This document shows positions 27,184 to 34,091 of a stretch of 64,000 nt of DNA, piece by piece. The notes under the pieces are model-generated. The model saw only the letters and a list, made by a program, of their open reading frames with translations. It ran no database searches and was not told where the DNA came from. Source of the DNA: Pseudoalteromonas luteoviolacea H33-S (GTDB lineage: Bacteria; Pseudomonadota; Gammaproteobacteria; Enterobacterales; Alteromonadaceae); the NCBI RefSeq assembly GCF_001625695.1, contig NZ_AUXY01000046.1:1-64000 (forward strand). The letters run 5' to 3'. How positions within the stretch are numbered: the first letter of the stretch is position 1; each line of letters opens with the position of its first letter. The position numbers and the translations under genes were made by a program.

Positions 27184-27789
27184 CTACTGGCTGGCAGATA
27201 AAATTAGAACTGCAAACCCAGCTAAAATAATGGCACTTACCCTCTCAATACGAGTGACATGCTTTTGCAGTATTTTTTGTGCCTTCGCCCCAAGTAGAAC
27301 CAGCCCACCCTCAGCAAAGACTTCAATCGCTAAAAAAGTAAGTAGTAAAATTAAAACAAACGAAAAATCTATCGTGCTGACATCAACAATCGTTGGAATA
27401 AACGCAATCCAGAACAAAATTATTTTGGGGTTAGATAACGCCAACAAAAAACCTTTGAAAAAATAACCTGAGTGCACTTCACTGCTAGCTTCAACCAAAC
27501 CTTTTGAGCTATTTATCCAAGTACTCGTTGCTAAATACAACAAATAGCCGCTACCTATGACCTTAAACCAGTCTATTAATTGCTCGGATGCCACAACCAT
27601 AGAGTTCAGTCCAAACAATGCACATAAAATCAATACAGCGAAGCCAAGCGCACCGCCTAAAACTAATTGCAGCCCCTTACTGTGCCCTGACTTTATTGAG
27701 GTAGTCAGGGCTAACATGGCATTTGGACCTGGGCTAAAAGACATAGCACTGCATGCTAATACCAAAATAAACCAATCACTTAGAACCAT
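27184..27789 (-). CDS. LysE/RhtB family exporter beside the SHMT-like gene
   Basis: A 201-residue inner-membrane exporter with about six transmembrane helices and the family SPGP motif (MSFSPGPNAMLALTTS). The second motif NPKIILFW lies near residue 115. GGGAGG precedes its ATG by five bases. The start codon is only 28 bases from that of the divergent GlxA/AraC-type regulator. Lying just before the SHMT-like gene, it may export the amino acid that enzyme makes or uses. The substrate is unknown. Confidence 0.88.
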   Translation of the reverse strand: MVLSDWFILVLACSAMSFSPGPNAMLALTTSIKSGHSKGLQLVLGGALGFAVLILCALFGLNSMVVASEQLIDWFKVIGSGYLLYLATSTWINSSKGLVEASSEVHSGYFFKGFLLALSNPKIILFWIAFIPTIVDVSTIDFSFVLILLLTFLAIEVFAEGGLVLLGAKAQKILQKHVTRIERVSAIILAGFAVLILSASQ

Positions 27790-27817
27790 AAAAACCTCCC
27801 TAATCGAGGGACATTTT

Positions 27818-28864
27818 ATGGAGAAGGGAGGAAAAAAGTGCTATGTTATCTGGACTTTTTTTAATGATTTCTGGTCATGTCGTGTGAAAAAAAGACCTCA
27901 TTTTTCATTATTACTCCTACCGGAGTTTTCTTTGCTGCCTTATGCTAGCTTTTTAGATAAGTTGCGTTTTTCCTCTGATGAAGCCGATTTTAGCTCTCAA
28001 AAATATTGCAGTTGGACATCCTACGCTTTAGATAAAGATCTCGTTGCCTCTAGCTGTGGCAGCATGCATAAAGTCACGAGCTTATCTAACGAAGATAATT
28101 TAACCCCCTTCTATCAATCTGATTTCATTGTTGTTTTTGGTGGGAGAAATATTTCATCTGCGATTGATAAAGCACAAACACTAAAACCGTTAATAAAAAA
28201 AGCATATGCTTTAGGCGCGCACTTGGTATCAATTGACAACGCGGTGTTTTCATTCGCGCAGTCAGGGATGTTAAGCGATCAGAAAGTGACGGTACATTGG
28301 CGACATCACCAGCAGTTTTTAGCCATGTTCCCTCGTCTCAATCTCGCCAAAGATTTGCTATTCGAAACGCAAAATAGGATCACAACCTGTGTTGGGGGCA
28401 CTGCTACCGTTGAGCTCGCGATAGAGTTGATCTCTACGTACCTTGGCAAACCACAGGCCAACAAAGGGCTGGCTGACATGATCATTGAGCAACCCAGACT
28501 CAATCAGTTAGAGCCCAATTTTGCCGATATCCCCAATGTCAACGACCCTATATTAAACAAAGCTCTGATCCATATCTTTGAGTCTATTGCGCACAGACAA
28601 ACTATCGAAGACATTGCCAATCGCACAGGGATAAGCCGCCGACAGCTTGATAGAAAAATGGAGAAGCAATTTCAATGCTCTGCCTCGCAGTATTTACATC
28701 AATTAAAAATGAAACAGGCGCGGTGGCTGCTGCTCAATACTCCACAAAGCGTCTCGCAAATAGCTGAGTCAGTTGGTTTTGATAATCTAGAGTACTTTAG
28801 GCAGGCGTTTAAGCGCTTTTTTAATAAGACTCCCAGTAAAGTGCGAGATGAAGCCTCGCAGTAA
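27818..28864 (+). CDS. GlxA-like AraC family regulator (DJ-1/PfpI-type plus HTH)
   Basis: A 348-residue transcription regulator. The first 210 residues look like the inactive DJ-1/PfpI-type domain of GlxA regulators (FSLLLLPEFSLLPYASF, VFGGRNISSAID, TCVGGTATVELAIELI). The last 90 form the AraC double helix-turn-helix (IEDIANRTGISRRQLDRKM and VSQIAESVGFDNLEYFRQAF). The open frame extends left through the exporter gene, but GAGGG seven bases before ATG 27818 supports this start. An alternative is GTG 27884. It probably controls the divergent exporter and SHMT-like genes; GlxA-type regulators often sense amines or amino acids. Confidence 0.87.
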   Translation: MEKGGKKCYVIWTFFNDFWSCRVKKRPHFSLLLLPEFSLLPYASFLDKLRFSSDEADFSSQKYCSWTSYALDKDLVASSCGSMHKVTSLSNEDNLTPFYQSDFIVVFGGRNISSAIDKAQTLKPLIKKAYALGAHLVSIDNAVFSFAQSGMLSDQKVTVHWRHHQQFLAMFPRLNLAKDLLFETQNRITTCVGGTATVELAIELISTYLGKPQANKGLADMIIEQPRLNQLEPNFADIPNVNDPILNKALIHIFESIAHRQTIEDIANRTGISRRQLDRKMEKQFQCSASQYLHQLKMKQARWLLLNTPQSVSQIAESVGFDNLEYFRQAFKRFFNKTPSKVRDEASQ

Positions 28865-28927
28865 AGTATTCGTTAAGTTCAAAAGGCTTGGACGATTACA
28901 TTGACTTGCACGTCACAGTATAAATAA

Positions 28928-29248
28928 ATGATAAGAATGGAACTTATTATGTTTTTGACGTGCAGTTATGTCACACACTTCTGTACTTTCATCTGCCTGT
29001 TTATACCGTGCTTTGCGCAATCTCCTACGCATGCATATCAATCGATGAGGAAATACGCTCAATTCCAACACTACCCGCTGGGTTCAGATCGTGCTGTAGG
29101 TGCCATAATCCCCTATCGTTCCCATCCCTCTATACAATCGCACTCAACAAACACGGCTAAATATGAGAAAAAATCTCTAATGAACCATGTCATAAACTTG
29201 AGTGAAAGCTTTATAAATGAGTCCTATAAATTAAGAGAAAACGATTAA
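28928..29248 (+). CDS. Possible small exported protein, unknown
   Basis: An open frame of up to 106 residues with a hydrophobic start (FLTCSYVTHFCTFICLFIPCFAQS) that could be a signal peptide, followed by a polar, Ser/His/Tyr-rich tail. Three ATG codons (28928, 28937, 28949) compete and none has a strong ribosome-binding site. I do not recognise it. It might be a small secreted protein preceding the RTX gene, or not a gene at all. Confidence 0.35.
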   Translation: MIRMELIMFLTCSYVTHFCTFICLFIPCFAQSPTHAYQSMRKYAQFQHYPLGSDRAVGAIIPYRSHPSIQSHSTNTAKYEKKSLMNHVINLSESFINESYKLREND

Positions 29249-29366
29249 ATTCATACTCATAATTAGAGTGAACATCACATTGCTATCTGAGTAAACCAAA
29301 AACTTGGACGAACGAAGAGACTTAGCCGTCTTATGGGTAAACTCTTCATTCACACAGGAAAAAATT

Positions 29367-31625
29367 ATGAAGTTAAGCAAAATCCGTTTAGCATTGCTAT
29401 TGAGCTTATCAACTCAACAAAGTTTGGCAAATACACATATTGATGACACCGCTGAGCTTGATACACTCAGTGAAGTAGAGCAACAATTTCAGCACTTTTA
29501 TGACATTGAGCTCCCAGAACAATTGCACTTATTACCAGTTTCCCAGTCTATGCAAACTGAAAACATCAGCGATGACAATTCTTATATTTTCTCAGGCACT
29601 ATGTATGCTCTCACAACAATGCAAGGATATATGGGTACATTCTTCCCAGCGCTTAAAGGCAGTTTTATTGTATCCACGCCGGGCACTTATCTGACATATT
29701 ATGCATTAGACTACGCCGGTCGTGTGATCGGTGGCGTCCTGCGAGTCGCAGGCCAAGACAATGCAGCTGCTTATTTTCCAAATAAGCAGTTTGCAACCCA
29801 AGCACCGAGTAAAGCATTTTTTGGTCAAGATGTAGATATGGGTAAGTATGAATGGGTAGACGAGTTAATCGATGTGCCCAATCAAGCTATTTTAGGGACT
29901 GCTTACTCATTTTCAGAGTTAAGTTATAAGCTCACAAATGACCCTATTGGTTTCGCAAAGGAATATATTGATATGCATGAAGATGTAGGAGTTGGCCTGA
30001 CATGCAACTATACGGGCTACTGTAACAACTCTTCAAGCTCACAACCTCAACAAACCAAAAAACAAAAACGACCAGAGTATTACCAACAGTATGGCGATAC
30101 AGCGCAATTACAACAGCATACATATGACTCATCTAAAGACCATATGCACCATTATGATAGTCCAAACAAGTATTATCACCTTGTGTATATTGCGGGTTCT
30201 AAGCACAGTATTAATATGCCGACTGACTCTTCAGACGCGTATATCAAGTTTCGTAATGTAAGAAGTGGTGGCGGTGATGACTTTTTGTATATGGCATCCA
30301 ATGCGAAAGGTAATACCTTTGCAGGAGATGGTGATGACCTTATCACTAACTTCAACAGTGGTGGTATGTATGGAGAAAAGGGCGATGACATCATCATCGG
30401 TAAATCAATTTATGGTGAAATAGCAGGGTTTGGTGGTGAAGGAGGCGATTTTATAAGCCGTGTGAATAAAGCTTATGGTGGCAGTGGCAAGGATAAACTC
30501 ATTTGGGTCAAAAACGGATTTGGTGGCACTGAGGACGACCTTTTAGTTGGTACCAATAAAAATGATGTATTAGAGGGGGGGTTTGGTAACGACTTGATTG
30601 AAGCAGGTAACGGTCTAGATACCTTAGACGGTGGTGATGGAAACGATATTCTGCGACTCGACGCCACACGAGGTGACAAAATTGAAATCGTCAATGGCGG
30701 CCTCGGTGAAGATGCCCTTGAGATAAAAATTAGTCAATTAATCCGTACAACTCAAGCTAACCAACTGCAAAATGGCCAGATAAAAGTCAAATCTGATGCG
30801 CTACAAGTGATGGAAATAAGTAACATTGAGAGCCTGCATTGGCGACAAGTTTTACCAACTTTAAATCATGATCAAACTATTGAAACTAAAGACGTAAACT
30901 TAATACCCGAACACTTCACTGTTGATTCAAGTAATATTACTATAAATCAAGTATTTACTGGGCAAGGTGGACTCGTTACTTTCTTATCAGGTTCAGGAGA
31001 TGATGTCCTTATTGGAGGAGCACTTAATAATACCCTCAAAGGTGGTAAAGGCGACGATGTGATCCGTGGTGGGCAAAGTGATGACAACTTATATGGTGGT
31101 ATGGGGAACGACCTCTTTATCGCCAGCTTAGGAAATGACTTTTATTACGGAAGTACAGGCATAGATACAATAACTCTGGAGTCTTTAGCTGCCGGACAGA
31201 CAGTCAAACTATCACAAATTTCTGACCGAGTAGAGAACCTAATGGGAACTCCATATGTGGATGAACTTCATGGTAACCACTTAGAAAACTTCATCGCCGG
31301 CGGCCAAGGCTCAGACAAGCTATTCGGCCATGATGGTCAAGACATATTAGTCGGTGACAAAGGCGCTGATACACTCAATGGTGGCGCAAACAATGATATT
31401 CTCATTGGTGGCTCTGGCCGCGATATATTCGTGATGAGTCTTGGCAATGATGTCATAGAAGACTTTGGTAAACATGATCGTATTGATTTGTCTAAACTCG
31501 GTTTGTTGCAGTCGGATATCATCATTGAAAGGCGAGAAAAAAGCACCTTTATCTATTCAGAAGACATATCAATGATGCTGCAAAACTATCTTGGAGAAAT
31601 TAGTTTTATCGAGTCCAAAGATTAA
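29367..31625 (+). CDS. Sec-exported RTX-type calcium-binding repeat protein
   Basis: A 752-residue protein with an N-terminal signal peptide (KLSKIRLALLLSLSTQQSLA). Residues to about 300 are unrecognised. Two blocks of hemolysin-type nonapeptides (GGxGxDxLx, for example GGDGNDILRL, GGKGDDVIRG, GGMGNDLFIA, GGSGRDIFVM) cover about 300-430 and 540-690 and would fold as calcium-binding beta-rolls. RTX proteins are normally type I secreted without a signal peptide, so the Sec signal is unusual, and no type I transporter is nearby. CAGGA upstream supports ATG 29367; the frame begins at 29304. The function is probably surface-associated. Confidence 0.85.
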   Translation: MKLSKIRLALLLSLSTQQSLANTHIDDTAELDTLSEVEQQFQHFYDIELPEQLHLLPVSQSMQTENISDDNSYIFSGTMYALTTMQGYMGTFFPALKGSFIVSTPGTYLTYYALDYAGRVIGGVLRVAGQDNAAAYFPNKQFATQAPSKAFFGQDVDMGKYEWVDELIDVPNQAILGTAYSFSELSYKLTNDPIGFAKEYIDMHEDVGVGLTCNYTGYCNNSSSSQPQQTKKQKRPEYYQQYGDTAQLQQHTYDSSKDHMHHYDSPNKYYHLVYIAGSKHSINMPTDSSDAYIKFRNVRSGGGDDFLYMASNAKGNTFAGDGDDLITNFNSGGMYGEKGDDIIIGKSIYGEIAGFGGEGGDFISRVNKAYGGSGKDKLIWVKNGFGGTEDDLLVGTNKNDVLEGGFGNDLIEAGNGLDTLDGGDGNDILRLDATRGDKIEIVNGGLGEDALEIKISQLIRTTQANQLQNGQIKVKSDALQVMEISNIESLHWRQVLPTLNHDQTIETKDVNLIPEHFTVDSSNITINQVFTGQGGLVTFLSGSGDDVLIGGALNNTLKGGKGDDVIRGGQSDDNLYGGMGNDLFIASLGNDFYYGSTGIDTITLESLAAGQTVKLSQISDRVENLMGTPYVDELHGNHLENFIAGGQGSDKLFGHDGQDILVGDKGADTLNGGANNDILIGGSGRDIFVMSLGNDVIEDFGKHDRIDLSKLGLLQSDIIIERREKSTFIYSEDISMMLQNYLGEISFIESKD

Positions 31626-31648
31626 TACGAGTTAAATAATCACTATTT

Positions 31649-31674
31649 AGCCCTGCTCATGCGGGGCTTTTTTA
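31649..31674 (+). terminator. Rho-independent terminator of the RTX gene
   Basis: AGCCCTGC at 31649-31656 pairs with GCGGGGCT at 31661-31668 (one G-U pair) over a four-base loop, followed by a T run. It lies 24 bases after the stop. Confidence 0.88.
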
Positions 31675-31758
31675 TTTCTATACTCAGCCAAACGCACATC
31701 TGTTCTTCCAAACATAACCAAATAACCTCATATAAAATCACTAAAAAACCTGCACAAT

Positions 31759-31795
31759 ATGCAGAAATCTGCGTCAATTATGCAGATTGTATGCA
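31759..31795. repeat. Three phased ATGCA repeats upstream of a secreted-protein gene
   Basis: ATGCA occurs at 31759-31763, 31780-31784 and 31791-31795. The spacings of 21 and 11 bases are near two and one helical turns, so a protein could bind them from one face. They lie about 130-160 bases before the ATG at 31919. Confidence 0.35.
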
Positions 31796-31918
31796 ACATC
31801 ACTGCGAGCCATTTTTTCCTTCTTACTCGTCAGTATACTCAGGCTGTCATCGCCTGTTTTACACGCATCAAAACAGGTATCCAAGCAATGAGTTTTAATT
31901 ATAAAGAGGGAATGTCTG

Positions 31919-34030
31919 ATGTTTAGAACAGAGTTTAAGTCATCCTTATTAGTCACTGCACTTTTCACCTCACTGGCCTGCCACGCAACGACAAACGACG
32001 CTACTGGTACAGTGAGTAGTGCGATGGTTTCACTGCCAGATAATATGTTCAACGCCAAAGAGAGACCTGCCGTTGCCCACTATATTGGCCGAACCGCGCA
32101 AGAGATAAAACAGCAGCAAGTACAAATCCCCCACCGCAACTATATCGCCAGCTGCAATACCCATACAGATTCGCCCAGTATGTTTGTATCTACGACCGTT
32201 CAATCAATCAGCGGTGATACACATTCGTCAAGGTTTGGTGCTGTTTACGAGCTCAAGTTTAATCCACAAAGCGGCATCTTTGAAAACACAGAAAACCAAC
32301 GTGTACTCAATGAGTGCATTGCAAGCCATGGCATTAGCGTGAGTAAGGACTGTAAGCGCGTTGCCGTGGTGTGTGAAAAGCCGCATGGTGCATCTGAGCG
32401 GGATGGGCATGTGATTGATTTACCAGCTCAAACAAAAGGAAATTTTGTCAATAAACACGCCGATAATCACGCCACCATTGACAGAGCAATGCATGATTTA
32501 AGTATTCGAAAATCACGAAAATCCCCCATGACACTGCCCTCACTGATAGCCAGCAACCGCTATTATGTTTCTCAGTGTTTGGACAATAACCCATATAATA
32601 CGCTGTCTGTTACACCTTATATCGACACCTTGGTTAATCAATTTGGGGCAAATCGAAAAAAGCTCAAATCCTTCTCTACTGTCGTACAAGGCAATGCGTT
32701 TAAACAACAAGATAGATGGCAGTACTTACTTAACGCTTTGCCAAATAATGAACAAAAAGCACAATTTCTCAAGTGTGTCGAAGCGATGGCAAAAAATGAA
32801 AACACCGAGGCCTGGCTGCTTGAATGGCACAACGAGCCTCTTAGCCACGAATACGATGCCTATGTAGCGACGAAAATGAAGTCTCAACACCTAGGAAACG
32901 TGTCATTAAACTATTCAGAAAAAGACCAAAGTTATGCCATCGCCAATGTAGCTGCGGTGTATAACCATATTAATGGTACCAAACATAAGTCAGCGCAGCT
33001 TATCGTGTTACAGCGCGAAGGAACGACTCTCAAGATCGACTATAATGAACGTGGCTGGGAGTGGAACTGCGGCAAAGGACATGTGCTGCACATTCGCGGC
33101 TATTATGATCAAAATAACGACCAATTTGGCGCAGTCTGTACGACAGATATGACCGATAAAGAGTTCTCAAAAGCTGTCAAACCCCATAAAAAATCTCCAA
33201 AGCGTGCACATGGGTTGCTCGCCATAAAATCTGAAGCCAACTCTAACCGGGGTCCTGGCACATATCTATTTACTGTTCCAGCAAACAACGCATCTTTTAC
33301 TCGAGGCGGTATACATAACTTTGTGCCTGTTCGTGACAATTACGGCCTGTCTGTTGCTGTAGCCCCAAAGAAAGTGGCTGAATCAGACCTTATAAACTTC
33401 ATAGCACATTTAAATATCACACCAAAAGAAGATGTTTACCGTACAAACTGTTTAAAAAAAGGGATATTCTCAAACTGTGAGTTAGATTACTTATCTGCTC
33501 TTCGCCACAATGAAATCAAAATTGAGCACTACCCACTTGTTCCGACACAAAACTTAATGGGCGAAAAACACATGGACAGCACCAGCTCCACAAGAATTGG
33601 CTTATTTGGCATTCCAATTGGTGGCAGCAGGAATACACCTAGAGAAGATCAAACCAGTTCCACACGTTGGCTAGTGGGCGATGATAATTGCCAATACTCA
33701 GATCCGCAATTGGTCAACCTGCATAATGGTCGATTTTTACTGGGCTATGCCAAGTTCCAATGCGTTGGTGACAACCAAAGCTTGCAGCCGCTTGGCTCCG
33801 ACCGCGCGCTCATACCAAAAACATATCACTTGGTTGAAATTAATGAGCAAGGTGACAAACTCACTGAGACATTATCATTTACAGATTATGGTTGGGGTGG
33901 CCTAGATGACCTGATCTACATTGGTGATGGCAAAGTTGCTTGGACTTACATAAACAACCCTACACTCAGTAATCATATAGGTGCACAGCATCAGCAATGG
34001 GAAGTTATGGTGTACCAATCATCACATTAA
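31919..34030 (+). CDS. Large secreted Cys-rich protein of unknown family
   Basis: A 703-residue protein with a signal peptide (FKSSLLVTALFTSLACHA). About a dozen cysteines are spread through the mature part (ASCNTH, NECIAS, VVCEKP, WNCGKG, SNCELD, DNCQYS and others), suggesting disulfides and an extracellular or periplasmic home. Several stretches look like beta-propeller or sialidase-like strands, such as DPQLVNLHNGRFLLGYAK near residue 595 and GDGKVAWTYINNP near the end, but I cannot assign a fold. GAGGG eight bases upstream supports the ATG. It stands alone between two terminators. The function is unknown. Confidence 0.75.
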   Translation: MFRTEFKSSLLVTALFTSLACHATTNDATGTVSSAMVSLPDNMFNAKERPAVAHYIGRTAQEIKQQQVQIPHRNYIASCNTHTDSPSMFVSTTVQSISGDTHSSRFGAVYELKFNPQSGIFENTENQRVLNECIASHGISVSKDCKRVAVVCEKPHGASERDGHVIDLPAQTKGNFVNKHADNHATIDRAMHDLSIRKSRKSPMTLPSLIASNRYYVSQCLDNNPYNTLSVTPYIDTLVNQFGANRKKLKSFSTVVQGNAFKQQDRWQYLLNALPNNEQKAQFLKCVEAMAKNENTEAWLLEWHNEPLSHEYDAYVATKMKSQHLGNVSLNYSEKDQSYAIANVAAVYNHINGTKHKSAQLIVLQREGTTLKIDYNERGWEWNCGKGHVLHIRGYYDQNNDQFGAVCTTDMTDKEFSKAVKPHKKSPKRAHGLLAIKSEANSNRGPGTYLFTVPANNASFTRGGIHNFVPVRDNYGLSVAVAPKKVAESDLINFIAHLNITPKEDVYRTNCLKKGIFSNCELDYLSALRHNEIKIEHYPLVPTQNLMGEKHMDSTSSTRIGLFGIPIGGSRNTPREDQTSSTRWLVGDDNCQYSDPQLVNLHNGRFLLGYAKFQCVGDNQSLQPLGSDRALIPKTYHLVEINEQGDKLTETLSFTDYGWGGLDDLIYIGDGKVAWTYINNPTLSNHIGAQHQQWEVMVYQSSH

Positions 34031-34051
34031 ATAATTAACTTAGAAATTAAA

Positions 34052-34073
34052 AAAGCCCGAACTATCGGGCTTT
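34052..34073. terminator. Bidirectional terminator between convergent genes
   Basis: AAAGCCCGA at 34052-34060 pairs perfectly with TCGGGCTTT at 34065-34073 over a four-base loop. It serves the secreted-protein gene on the plus strand and the TonB-receptor operon on the minus strand. Confidence 0.88.
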
Positions 34074-34091
34074 GATAACTCATAAGCTCTA

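Noticed and set aside
27557..27817. Longer start for the GlxA/AraC-type regulator
   Set aside because: It would overlap the exporter gene by over 200 bases with non-family sequence; ATG 27818 has a good ribosome-binding site.
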